Origin: an uncultured Spirochaetota bacterium
Lineage (GTDB): Bacteria > Spirochaetota > UBA4802 > UBA5550
Assembly (NCBI GenBank): GCA_937872225.1
Contig: CALMRZ010000046.1
Coordinates: forward strand, 124,001-188,000
Reading direction: 5' to 3'
DNA: 64,000 bases
Part shown: piece after piece, positions 23,259 through 34,140 of the stretch
How the letters are laid out: each line of letters opens with the position of its first letter
Numbering within the stretch: the stretch's first letter is position 1
Notes under the pieces: model-generated
What the model was told of the DNA's origin: nothing
Databases searched by the model: none
The model's input: only the letters and a program-made list of their open reading frames with translations
Program-made: the position numbers and the translations under genes

Positions 23259-26184
23259 ATTTCACTTCTTCCTGGTGCGGGTCGTCATGCCGGCGGCGGA
23301 ACGGCTGTTCCGTTGTACCCAGGATGCCGCGGAGTTCTTCGATGGTTGCGGGCGCTTTCGGGTCATCGATCCTTCCCAGGACCGCATATATCTGCTGGGG
23401 ATCCTTTTTCCCCTTCACGGTAATTTTCTGCATGTGGACTGTCCGGAATATGCCCGTGACAAGCCGGTATGAATCTTCGGAAATGAGGATATCGGTCCCG
23501 AATGGTTTTGTCAGGGTCTCTATCCTGGAGGCGAGGTTTACTGCATCGCCAATAACCGTATATTCCATCCGCTCCTCGGATCCGATCTGGCCCGCCAGCA
23601 CCGGCCCGGTATTAATGCCGCATCCTATTTTGATCACGGGTTTCTTGTCGCCGCCCCTGCCCTCATTAAACAGCAACAGTTCCCGCCTCATGGCAAGGGC
23701 CGCATTGATGGCGTTTTCCGTGTCGTTGCCGGTCGAGACCGGCGCGCCCCATACGGCCATGATGGCGTCGCCGATATACTTGTCAACGACGCCCCCTGTT
23801 TCATTGACGCAATTGACCATCCGGGTCATGTACAGGTTGAGAAATTCGACCACTTCTTCAGGTTCAAGCTTTTCGGATATGGCCGTGAAGTTCCTGATGT
23901 CAGAGAAAAAAATGGCAACGTTCTTTCTTTCTCCGCCGAGGGCGATCTCTCCTTTAAGTACGCGCTCGGCAATGTCCTTGTTTACGAATTTTCCGAAGGC
24001 CTCTTTCATCTTCTCGCGTTCAGCAAGACCGTGGCCCATCTCAATGAATGCCCCGGTGAGGAGACCTATCTCGTCCCTTGTCGTCGGCGCTATGTCAATG
24101 CTGTAATCACCCTCTTTGATCCTCTCGGTCGCTTTCACCAGCCTGCGGATGGGTGTGGCCATTGCTTTCCCGAAAATATATACAATAAGAATCGCGATCG
24201 TCAGGATTATCACCAGGAGATACAGGTTCCACCGCTGTATCCGGTATACCTGCTCATAGGCCTTTGACTCCTGTATCGTGGCTATAACGCCGCATCCGCC
24301 GATGCCGATCTTTTTAAATGATCCCAGATATGCGGTGCCGTTCGCGTCATCATACCTCATCTGGCCATTGTCCAGTCGACTCTTCATCATGAACCTGACA
24401 ATGGGCAGCTTGAGATAATTGCCGCCGGATATTACCACCGAACCGTCGGGGTGTGCAATGATGTCCCCCCTGTCATTCACCATGACTACGTTTACCAGCC
24501 CCGCGGATTTGAAGGCCTTCAGTATCCGGTCAAGACGTATGACGCTGATCAGTATCCGATCCGTGGCCCCCCTCGCGTCCCTGTAGAGCGGAAGGCTGAA
24601 GCCGGTGACCGGCATCCTGAAACTGCGTGATATATTAATGATGGCGATCTCACCGTTAAAGGATCCCTCGAAGGATGGACCGTGTGACTCAAGGGCGGCC
24701 CGAAGGTCCGACTGGGAAATTCCGCTATTCCCCATCAGGGTATGGTTGTATATTGTTGTGATGAATGTCAGCCTGCCGCGGGGGCCTCCCTTTGCGGCAA
24801 CGCCAATAAAGAGAAAATCTTCATCATTGTCCCAGATGGAAGCTTTTTCATCAGGACTGAGCCTGGAAATGATTCCGGGGATGAGCCGTGAACGATCAAT
24901 GATGGAAATAAAATCTGATTTCACCTTGAGCGCGGTCACCTCGGAGAACTTCTGGTTGCTTTCCCAGGCCCTGAGTTCGTTGTCCCTCTTGAAAAAGTAT
25001 GTTGCCAAGAAAATCATTCCGGTCAGGGCCGCGATTATAATGGCCGAAATGATCGTGACCAGTTTAAAGCGGATGGAATATATGCCAAGGTTCCGCCCTT
25101 CCCTGTCCCCGGCGGATATGGGTCCGGGCTTCTCTTTCTTTTTACGATCATCCGGGACCGTGGGCTTGTGCAGAGGGTCGATGCCCTCGCCCTTTATTTC
25201 TGCATCAATTTTTTTGTCTGGAACCGGGGTCAGTATTTCACCGGGAATGACTGTCCGATCCGAATCAACAGCATCAGTGACGGGAACTTCGGCCATGGTT
25301 ACCTCTGGTTCGATTGAACTGGCCGGTGCGCCGTAAGGTTCAAAAGACCTTTCCGGTTCGGAGACCACGTCCGTTATTCTCGATTTTGATGGAGTCGTGA
25401 TGTCAAGATCGTCATAATAAGGCAAAGGGATGTCGAGGGCCGGGCCATCAGCCAGCGGAAAGTCTACCCCCGGGGGGGGCAGGGATTCAATATCCGGAAT
25501 ATCGTCAAGGTTTATATCTTGTTCTGCTTCAGGCGCTTTGCTGAGATCGACGGCTGGAATCTCCGAAACAAACTCGGGTTCGGTCAATGGTTTGAAAATA
25601 ATGGCGTCATCACTGATCCCCTGGCTGGCGCTAAGATAATGCTTGAACTTATATACCAGGGCGACCTCTTCGATACCCGCGAGGAAGGAAGGATCCATCT
25701 GCCGTACCCTGGTTATCGCCCGTGACGGTGTTGTCCCGGAACATACATAGTAGCAGGCGATAATCATCGGAGCGAGGCTGCGTCCGTATGATACGACCAT
25801 GCAGCTTTCACGACGAAATGTGCCTTTGATTTCCTCGACAATGTGCTTTACCTGCGGAATGGTGGAGTCATTAATGCGCTCGATGTGGATGGTGCGGACA
25901 CTGAAGCCTTCGTCCCTGTACCGGGAAACAAGCCTTGCGTATTCCTCTTTTTTTTCACTTCCGGATGAAATGATGAATATGGTCGCGACCTTTTCTTTTT
26001 TCAGGTTATTGATTTTATTTTCTGAAATGAAAGAGGCCATGTTTTCCGGGTCATCTGCATTGAATCGGTCAAGGATAAGCTGATGTTTGACGGGCATTCG
26101 TATACTGTTCATGATGGAAAATTCGATTATCCGGATATCTGGTATATAATATAAGACATCCAGCGACGAAAAAAAAGACTCCAC
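23239..26184 (-). CDS. Class III adenylate cyclase with dCache-like sensor and pseudo-phosphatase N-terminus
   Basis: The protein has 981 residues. Residues about 30-195 resemble a dual-specificity phosphatase (EEYARLVSRYRDEGFSVRTI, IIACYYVCSGTTPSRAITRV), but the HCxxGxxR loop reads VVSYGRS and lacks the Cys. A Pro/Asp-rich linker (200-360), a membrane helix, a CHASE/Cache-like sensor, a second helix, HAMP (PIRRLVKATERI) and a cyclase domain follow. Metal Asp residues are in FFSDIRNF and IGDAIMAVWG. The adenine-specifying Lys is in VDKYIGD and the Asp in TVIGDAVNLASRIE, so cAMP is the likely product. The start may be GTG 26184 or ATG 26112. The FecR-repeat gene overlaps its 3' end. Confidence 0.85.
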   Translation of the reverse strand: MESFFSSLDVLYYIPDIRIIEFSIMNSIRMPVKHQLILDRFNADDPENMASFISENKINNLKKEKVATIFIISSGSEKKEEYARLVSRYRDEGFSVRTIHIERINDSTIPQVKHIVEEIKGTFRRESCMVVSYGRSLAPMIIACYYVCSGTTPSRAITRVRQMDPSFLAGIEEVALVYKFKHYLSASQGISDDAIIFKPLTEPEFVSEIPAVDLSKAPEAEQDINLDDIPDIESLPPPGVDFPLADGPALDIPLPYYDDLDITTPSKSRITDVVSEPERSFEPYGAPASSIEPEVTMAEVPVTDAVDSDRTVIPGEILTPVPDKKIDAEIKGEGIDPLHKPTVPDDRKKKEKPGPISAGDREGRNLGIYSIRFKLVTIISAIIIAALTGMIFLATYFFKRDNELRAWESNQKFSEVTALKVKSDFISIIDRSRLIPGIISRLSPDEKASIWDNDEDFLFIGVAAKGGPRGRLTFITTIYNHTLMGNSGISQSDLRAALESHGPSFEGSFNGEIAIINISRSFRMPVTGFSLPLYRDARGATDRILISVIRLDRILKAFKSAGLVNVVMVNDRGDIIAHPDGSVVISGGNYLKLPIVRFMMKSRLDNGQMRYDDANGTAYLGSFKKIGIGGCGVIATIQESKAYEQVYRIQRWNLYLLVIILTIAILIVYIFGKAMATPIRRLVKATERIKEGDYSIDIAPTTRDEIGLLTGAFIEMGHGLAEREKMKEAFGKFVNKDIAERVLKGEIALGGERKNVAIFFSDIRNFTAISEKLEPEEVVEFLNLYMTRMVNCVNETGGVVDKYIGDAIMAVWGAPVSTGNDTENAINAALAMRRELLLFNEGRGGDKKPVIKIGCGINTGPVLAGQIGSEERMEYTVIGDAVNLASRIETLTKPFGTDILISEDSYRLVTGIFRTVHMQKITVKGKKDPQQIYAVLGRIDDPKAPATIEELRGILGTTEQPFRRRHDDPHQEEVKYEIIET

Positions 26185-26365
26185 CGATTTTATTATCGGT
26201 AACTTGTAAAAAATATGGAATATTAATATATGGTTTTGACTTTGGAAATGACATAATGATTAAATTACATTGCCTTAACATATGGTCATGTTTATAACTT
26301 GACATTATTTGTCCGCTGTCCAAGCGTGTGTCAAATTTCATCTGTGGCATGGAGGAATAACAGGC

Positions 26366-28207
<1,842 letters not shown>

Positions 28208-28217
28208 CGGGTGAAAC

Positions 28218-29522
28218 ATGATGCCGTCCGGCACCGACATTCTTTCGATGCGTCCGTTCGAAGTCTGTTCGATCAGGCCGCCCACTGAAAATTTCAGCCT
28301 GACCTTCAGGCTGACCAGAAACTGCTACTGGAACAAGTGCGCCTTCTGCCCCGTCTACCAGCTTGGCGCGAAATATTCAAAACGCGATTTGGCGGATGTC
28401 CTTGAAGACATCAGCCGGGCAAAGCGTATTGACGATTATCTTTTCGAGCGTGGCATCGGGTACCCTGTTTATTCATCGGCTTCACACGGAAGGATACCGG
28501 AAATCTCCGATCAAGTAATGGCCGCCCAGTGGGAAGCGGGAATTTTTCCGGAAGAATCCCCGGAGGAACTGCGGTGTGACCAGGATATTGATCCGCGCTT
28601 GGCATGGTTCCTCACGTGGTTCAACAGCAGGCCCAACCTGGCGGACTGCATGAACCACATCCTGAACTGGCGCATACATGGCGGTGCGACATGCTTTTTG
28701 GGCGATGCCGATTCCCTCAACCTCAAACCCGGCTTTGTTTCGCGGATAATCGGGACGGTACAAGAAAACTTCCCCGGCATCAGCAGGTTCACCGTTTATG
28801 GAAGGACGTCCTCCGCGGCGCGCATGCGCACGGTAAAAGACCTGCGCGAACTTTACCGGGCCGGACTAGACAGGGTCCACTTCGGCCTTGAAAGCGGCTC
28901 CGACAAGGTCCTTTCCAGGGTACATAAAGGCGTTACCGCGGAAGACCATGTTGCGGGCTGCCTGAAGACAAAGGAAGCCGGCCTTTCATGCTCGGTATAC
29001 GTGATGCCCGGCCTGGGAGGCGCGGATTGCTCCCTGGAGCATGCCCATGATACTGCCCGGGTATTGACCAGGATAGCCCCTGATTATATACGCCTCAGAT
29101 CCCTCGAAATTTTCCCGATGACGGGCCTTGCCGATGCTGTTCAAAACGGCTCTTTCACGGAAGCGACCGAAGAGCAGGTTGTCCGGGAAATAAGAACCCT
29201 GGTCGAAGAGACCGATGCCGATACCGAACTATTAAGCGACAGCGCAACAAATTTATTGAATATAAACGGAAGACTTCCCGTCGACAGGAAACGCATTCTG
29301 GCCGAGATCGACGATTACCTTTCCCTCGGTACCAGGGAAAAACTGGAATACAGCCTCCATGCCAGGCTCCAGTCATTCATCGGCCAATACGGTGAGCCGA
29401 GCGAGGACATCATTACCGCCTTAATGCCCTACCTGCGCAACAGCAGGCTTGACCTTGAAAAGGCCGGGAATCAGGTCCTGAATGAAATAATCACTATGAT
29501 AAGAATGAAATTAATGCCATAA
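28218..29522 (+). CDS. Radical SAM protein with CX4CX2C cluster motif
   Basis: The protein has 434 residues. The FeS-binding Cys residues are at 36, 41 and 44 (CYWNKCAFC), so four residues instead of three separate the first pair. The remaining core has RFTVYGRTSSAAR, GLDRVHFGLESGSDKVLSRV and VYVMPGLGG, typical of HemN/Elp3-like radical SAM enzymes. There is no recognised accessory domain. It begins 10 bases after glmS, so it is probably co-transcribed. The substrate is unknown; a link with amino-sugar metabolism would be guesswork. Confidence 0.82.
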   Translation: MMPSGTDILSMRPFEVCSIRPPTENFSLTFRLTRNCYWNKCAFCPVYQLGAKYSKRDLADVLEDISRAKRIDDYLFERGIGYPVYSSASHGRIPEISDQVMAAQWEAGIFPEESPEELRCDQDIDPRLAWFLTWFNSRPNLADCMNHILNWRIHGGATCFLGDADSLNLKPGFVSRIIGTVQENFPGISRFTVYGRTSSAARMRTVKDLRELYRAGLDRVHFGLESGSDKVLSRVHKGVTAEDHVAGCLKTKEAGLSCSVYVMPGLGGADCSLEHAHDTARVLTRIAPDYIRLRSLEIFPMTGLADAVQNGSFTEATEEQVVREIRTLVEETDADTELLSDSATNLLNINGRLPVDRKRILAEIDDYLSLGTREKLEYSLHARLQSFIGQYGEPSEDIITALMPYLRNSRLDLEKAGNQVLNEIITMIRMKLMP

Positions 29523-29711
29523 CGTGCGGTAAAAATCCTAAAAAAAGAGTTGCTACCAACGCCACTATTATTATAATTACATATACATAAATAGTTAAAT
29601 CGTGCAGTTCAGGTGCGGCAGCACTTTCCAGGTTGAAGATAACATTGTCCGTTCATCACACAACGGGAGGGAGAACAATTCATTCATAATCAATAAAAAA
29701 CATACATAAAC

Positions 29712-29740
29712 TTGCAATACTGTTTTTTTATAATTATATT
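29712..29740 (+). promoter_or_regulatory. Possible promoter of the response regulator gene
   Basis: TTGCAA (29712-29717), a 17-base spacer and TATATT (29735-29740) lie 32 bases before the TTG start at 29773. The rest of the 250-base gap (29523-29772) shows nothing recognisable. Confidence 0.4.
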
Positions 29741-29772
29741 AGTCTTACAACCAACATAGGCCAGAGGTCATT

Positions 29773-30177
29773 TTGAAGGAACGCATAATGCTTGTTGAGG
29801 ACGAATTGATAACGGCGCTGGACATCCAGCGCATGCTGGAACGTGTCGGTTACCAGGTCTCCGCAACCCTTTCGTCAGGCGAAGAGGCGGTGGAAAAGGT
29901 CAAATCCATCATGCCCGACCTCATCATCATGGATATCTTCCTGTCAGATGACATGGATGGCATCGAGGCCACGGACCTGATTATCAAGCAGATTGATATC
30001 CCGGTCATCTTTCTGACTGCCAATGCGGATTCTAACACCATCAAGCGCGCCGACACGATACGCCATTACGGGTATCTTATCAAACCCATAAAGCAGGGTG
30101 ACCTTGACTCCATCATTTCCACCGCCCTGCAGCGGCACGAGATAGAATCAAAAAAAAGAAATTCCACCAGACATTGA
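29773..30177 (+). CDS. Single-domain response regulator
   Basis: The protein has 134 residues, essentially one receiver domain. Acidic pair and phosphoacceptor Asp are visible in MLVEDELI and LIIMDIFLSDDMDGIE, Thr in PVIFLTANAD and Lys in GYLIKPIKQGDL. It has the LSDDMDGIEA pattern common in receivers coupled to PAS/HWE histidine kinases. No output domain is attached. A TTG start at 29773 is preceded by AGAGG at 29763-29767 with 5-base spacing. The ATG at 29788 would remove the first strand. No kinase gene is adjacent. Confidence 0.88.
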   Translation: MKERIMLVEDELITALDIQRMLERVGYQVSATLSSGEEAVEKVKSIMPDLIIMDIFLSDDMDGIEATDLIIKQIDIPVIFLTANADSNTIKRADTIRHYGYLIKPIKQGDLDSIISTALQRHEIESKKRNSTRH

Positions 30178-30186
30178 TGCGTTGAC

Positions 30187-30699
30187 ATGATAACGAAAAA
30201 GGCCCTGGCCACCGCTGTTCAGATCCTCGGCTTATTCATGCTGTTCTGCGGTTCCGCGACATGCATACTGGGAATCGCCATGCACATCGACAGCTCTTCC
30301 CCTCAGTCAAAAAGCGGGATCCCCATCGCCATTTTCTCCGTGTCTTTCATCCTCCCGGGAGCCGTCCTGTACCTGCTTGCAAAAAAATCAAAGAAAAACC
30401 TGGAGCTTATCCAGTCACTGGCTTCGCTCATTATCTCATACAGGCGCATGCGGATCGCCGATGCGGCAGCACAACTCATGATTACCGAACAACAGGCGAC
30501 GAAATTGCTGGCTGTCGCGGTCGGCAGAGGACTCGTGAAAGGCAGGTTTGACAGGACCACGGGAGAATTCTTCACCCCGGAGGCTGAAAGGGAAACAACC
30601 AGCATCCGATTTTGCCCGTCCTGCGGCGCGCCGCTGGACAGGGTCTATCTTAACGGTGAAACCATACGATGCCGATCATGCGGCGGTTTGGCCCGGTAG
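30187..30699 (+). CDS. Small membrane protein with C-terminal zinc ribbon
   Basis: The protein has 170 residues. Two membrane helices (residues about 8-33 and 44-64) are followed by a helical segment that looks like a small winged-helix or PCI-like fold (SLASLIISYRRMRIADAAAQ, QATKLLAVAVGRGLV). It ends with a zinc ribbon built from FCPSCGAPL and CRSCGGLAR. I do not recognise the family. It starts 9 bases after the response regulator and may be co-transcribed. The next gene converges. Confidence 0.65.
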   Translation: MITKKALATAVQILGLFMLFCGSATCILGIAMHIDSSSPQSKSGIPIAIFSVSFILPGAVLYLLAKKSKKNLELIQSLASLIISYRRMRIADAAAQLMITEQQATKLLAVAVGRGLVKGRFDRTTGEFFTPEAERETTSIRFCPSCGAPLDRVYLNGETIRCRSCGGLAR

Positions 30700-30757
30700 C
30701 ATCATCGCACCGGCCGCCCGTGGCCTCCCCAGAGACGAATCGCGTCAAACCGTGCCG

Positions 30758-31213
30758 CTACCTTTTATCATGTTCATTCAGGTACGCGACAAGGGCCGAA
30801 AGGCCAAGCAGGTACGAATGTATGCCGAAACCTGAAATCTGGCCGACGCACACCGGTGCTATGTGTGACACCCGCCTGAACTCTTCCCGCGCGTGAATAT
30901 TCGACAGGTGGACTTCCACGGCAGGCACCCTCACCGCCGCGATTGCGTCTCGTATCGCTATGGAGGTATGGGTGAACGCGGCCGGATTGATAACCATGCC
31001 GTCCGCATCCCGGTGCTCATGAATATAGTTAATGATCTCGCCCTCGGTGTTGGACTGGAAAAAATCGAGTTCGCAACCGGCTGTTTTCGCGTGGTCCAGC
31101 ATCTGTTTCTTCATGTCATCAAGCGTCCGGGAACCGTATATGTCAGGTTCACGCGTCCCCAGAAGGTTGAGGTTGGGACCGCTGATCACCACCAATTTCG
31201 TCTTTTTACCCAT
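30758..31213 (-). CDS. aroQ: 3-dehydroquinate dehydratase, type II
   Basis: The protein has 151 residues and catalyses the third step of the shikimate pathway. Signature segments are VISGPNLNLLGTREPDIYG (catalytic Arg and Tyr), FFQSNTEGEIINYIH, NPAAFTHTSIAIRDAI and EVHLSNIHAREEFR. The frame opens at 31249, but ATG 31213 follows GGAGGAG and gives the usual N-terminus. It is the last gene of the cinA-TPR-aroQ set. aroE lies elsewhere in the window (57 kb). Confidence 0.96.
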   Translation of the reverse strand: MGKKTKLVVISGPNLNLLGTREPDIYGSRTLDDMKKQMLDHAKTAGCELDFFQSNTEGEIINYIHEHRDADGMVINPAAFTHTSIAIRDAIAAVRVPAVEVHLSNIHAREEFRRVSHIAPVCVGQISGFGIHSYLLGLSALVAYLNEHDKR

Positions 31214-31245
31214 GGCGCTCCTCCTGCTACCTGTATCGGCAGGGA

Positions 31246-34140
31246 TCATTTCGCGTTATAATTAAATTCATGGTACAGGTTTATCGCCTGTATATGCGTC
31301 AGGCCCCGGTGCTGAACCGCTATTACCCTGCCCAGGCATTCCCGCGCCTTTTCGTTATTGTCCATCTCCCGGTATATAATGGCGCACTGTATCAGCGCTT
31401 TTCTTTTCAAGGTTTCGCCCGCCTCCGGCATTTCGAGTATTTTCGTGAAAAAAGCGAGGGCGGCGCCGGGATTACGGGTTACCAGGAGGCTGTAGGTCCC
31501 CAAAAAGTAAAGAGCTTCATCCTGGTGCGGGGATTTCACCTTGGAAAGCGCGAGATAGTGATTGTAGGCATTATAGTAATTCCCGGCCTGTAAGTAGACC
31601 TTGGCTGACAGGTAACCGATTTCCTCTTCGTTGCCGCGATATCTCGAGAGCAGCCGTGAATAACGTTCGAACTGCTGCAGATCTCCCTTTTTGTAATAAT
31701 GGCGCATCATGGCCAGAAAAACCTGTCCCCCATATTCGCTGTCCGCCAGGTTCTGCAGGTTTTTTTCGGTCAGCGAAACTGCGTCATCGGTACTGCCCAT
31801 CTCAACAAAGCATCGGATGAGGAGCGAATTCTTGCGGTTCGTTATTCCTTTATCCGGCGCTGCATCGGCAGTGGAAAGATAACTTATTGCTTCCGTATAC
31901 TTTTTTTCAAGCAAATTCATTTCGCCCAGGGAGAGCCGCGCATGGTTTGCGTGGGGGGTTCCCGGACATTCACGGATTATTTTAAGGAAGTAAAGCTCGG
32001 CTTCATCGCGATGGTCATTCCGTAGAAGATATTCGCCGATGATATAGAGTGACTCGGAATAGAGCTTTTTGTTGCTTTCGAGAAAATCATTCGCCTCAAT
32101 GGCTGAACGGTAGTCACCGGTCTTCAAAGCGCACCGGACGTACATGAGGATGTCCTCCTTCGGGTAATCGCGCATATTTTTAATTTCCAGGCTCATGTAG
32201 ACATCCTCGTAGTTATCCTTCGCATAGTATGATCGGGCCTGTATCAGGGGAATCTCCTTCCACTGCGATTCGGACATGGAAGGGAAATTTCCCTTCTTTA
32301 TGACCGCAATGACGTCATCGTAGCGCTTCAAGTGGTACAGGGAGATGAGCATTTTGTGAAAGGCATTGCCGCGGTTCTTCGTATACGGCGAATGAAGATA
32401 ATTATTGAAACATTCCAGGGCCGCATTATACCGGTTTTTTCTGAAACTGTCATTGCCGAGAACCATGTACATATCGGCGGCTGACTCGGTTGCGGGGAAC
32501 CTGTTCAGTATGAGGTTTACGTACCGTCTTGCATCGCGCTCTTTTCGCATGAGCGCCGTCGCGTAGTCATAGAGCACCGTTTCCACGTCCTTACGGTTCA
32601 TGAAATCCCTGGTCAGAGCGTCGACAGACCTGCCGGCGCTGTCGAGATCGTCCGCGTCAAGATATATCCTGACAAGAAGGACCTGCGCATCGTACACCTG
32701 CTCGACATTTTTCTGTCCCAGGTATTCCCGGAGCAGTGTTATTGCCTTCGCCGTGTTTCCTTCCTTGTAACGGACAAGGGCCATGTAATAATTGGACTCG
32801 CTGATATATTTCGAGAACGGATTGTCTTTCCTGTTCGCCTCGAATATGTTCGTGGCCTTTTCGATTTGTCCCATTTCAAGGTACGCCCTGGCCCTGAAGA
32901 AATTGATTTCGTCCAGGGACCTGTCGAAGGGGTTTTCCTTTATATATTGATTGAAATAGTCGATCGCCCTGTCGTATTTCTTCGCCCGCATGCAGGTCTT
33001 GCCGGTGAATTCCAGCAGGCCCTTTCTTTTTTCCTGCGGCGCCGCTTTCAGGGCCTCGTCAAGGTACGGGAGTGATTTTTCAGGACTGCGCTCGGCATAA
33101 AAACGACCCAGTTTCAACGCTGCCCGGGATTTGAGAGCCGGCCTTGGCGAAGAAGCGCTGACATATTCCAGGAGCTTCAATCCACCTTCCTGGTCTGGTC
33201 CTTCGATGAGCAAGCCGCCCAATTCAAACTGGGCGTTGCTGTGCCACCGGGAATCTCCGCTCCCTGCGATAAAGGATTCCAGCAGAACCCGCGCCTTGTT
33301 CTTCTGGCCCGTCCTGATGCTGGAACGCGCCTTGAAATACGGGACGTCAGCGAAGGGGGCTTCCTTCAAAACCGAGGGCGGGATTGACTCGAACATCTGC
33401 AGCGCCTTCTGGTGGTCCCCTTTCTTCTGGTAAATCCTTCCGAGGACCATGTCCGCCATGGCTTTGATCTTCGGGTCACTATTTACCGAAGTGACGGGGG
33501 TCAGTTTCTGGATCGCTTCGTCATACTTGCCATTCCGGTACAGGGCATCGCCGATCCAGTATTGACGCAGGTTGTTTTTATTCTGGTCCTGGCTCTTTGA
33601 TCGGGCCGCCTCCCATTCGATGATGGCTTCGTCGTATCGTTTCTGGGCAAGGTATATTGTTCCGATGCGGTCATGGGCCTGATGTGAAAGTCCAGTCTCG
33701 CCTGCCACCGTGATATAACGGCGGAATTCTTCAATGGCATTGGGATGATCCGACAGGTTATAATAACTTTCACCCATCCAGTATCGGGATTCAGCGGATA
33801 GGCTATTGGTCTTGCACCTGTTCAGGAAATTCTTGAATTCAAAAAGCGCCAGCTCGTATTTCCCCTTGTTGAAAATCGATCGCGCCAAATGGAACCATGC
33901 ACGGTCCAGGTATTCATCGTCCCCTGAATCGACGATTTTCCTGAACAAGAGCTCCGCCGAACCGTAATTCCCCGTTTTAAAGGCTTCCATCCCCTGGTCG
34001 TATAACGAGCGGGCATCCATGGCGGCAAAGGCCGCGGTCATGCACACCGGGATAATGAATAATGCAATTACCGCTACGCCGGAGCGGTAGAATCTTGGTT
34101 TGTTAAATAAAGTTTTGGCCATGTGTATACTATGAGTCAT
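31246..34140 (-). CDS. Large exported TPR-repeat protein
   Basis: The protein has 964 residues. An N-terminal signal segment (GVAVIALFIIPVCMTAAFAA) is followed by tetratricopeptide-like repeats throughout (ARSLYDQGMEAFKTGNYGSA; SRYWMGESYYNLSDHPNAIE; KKGDHQKALQMFESI). It resembles YbgF/BamD-like or gliding-type TPR scaffolds in the periplasm, but no specific partner can be named. The ATG overlaps the cinA stop by one base (TGATG, 34138-34142), so it is translationally coupled. An alternative start lies at 34122 (MAKTLFN). It is not homologous in function to its neighbours as far as I can see. Confidence 0.85.
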   Translation of the reverse strand: MTHSIHMAKTLFNKPRFYRSGVAVIALFIIPVCMTAAFAAMDARSLYDQGMEAFKTGNYGSAELLFRKIVDSGDDEYLDRAWFHLARSIFNKGKYELALFEFKNFLNRCKTNSLSAESRYWMGESYYNLSDHPNAIEEFRRYITVAGETGLSHQAHDRIGTIYLAQKRYDEAIIEWEAARSKSQDQNKNNLRQYWIGDALYRNGKYDEAIQKLTPVTSVNSDPKIKAMADMVLGRIYQKKGDHQKALQMFESIPPSVLKEAPFADVPYFKARSSIRTGQKNKARVLLESFIAGSGDSRWHSNAQFELGGLLIEGPDQEGGLKLLEYVSASSPRPALKSRAALKLGRFYAERSPEKSLPYLDEALKAAPQEKRKGLLEFTGKTCMRAKKYDRAIDYFNQYIKENPFDRSLDEINFFRARAYLEMGQIEKATNIFEANRKDNPFSKYISESNYYMALVRYKEGNTAKAITLLREYLGQKNVEQVYDAQVLLVRIYLDADDLDSAGRSVDALTRDFMNRKDVETVLYDYATALMRKERDARRYVNLILNRFPATESAADMYMVLGNDSFRKNRYNAALECFNNYLHSPYTKNRGNAFHKMLISLYHLKRYDDVIAVIKKGNFPSMSESQWKEIPLIQARSYYAKDNYEDVYMSLEIKNMRDYPKEDILMYVRCALKTGDYRSAIEANDFLESNKKLYSESLYIIGEYLLRNDHRDEAELYFLKIIRECPGTPHANHARLSLGEMNLLEKKYTEAISYLSTADAAPDKGITNRKNSLLIRCFVEMGSTDDAVSLTEKNLQNLADSEYGGQVFLAMMRHYYKKGDLQQFERYSRLLSRYRGNEEEIGYLSAKVYLQAGNYYNAYNHYLALSKVKSPHQDEALYFLGTYSLLVTRNPGAALAFFTKILEMPEAGETLKRKALIQCAIIYREMDNNEKARECLGRVIAVQHRGLTHIQAINLYHEFNYNAK

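Noticed and set aside
26183-26200. Hairpin ACCGAT/ATCGGT with T run upstream of the cyclase
   Set aside because: The stem is only 6 bases and the T run begins 6 bases later; it overlaps a possible start codon. Too weak for an attenuator.
26185-26365. glmS ribozyme or riboswitch leader
   Set aside because: The short leader shows no ribozyme core or conserved hairpins; that ribozyme is typical of Firmicutes.
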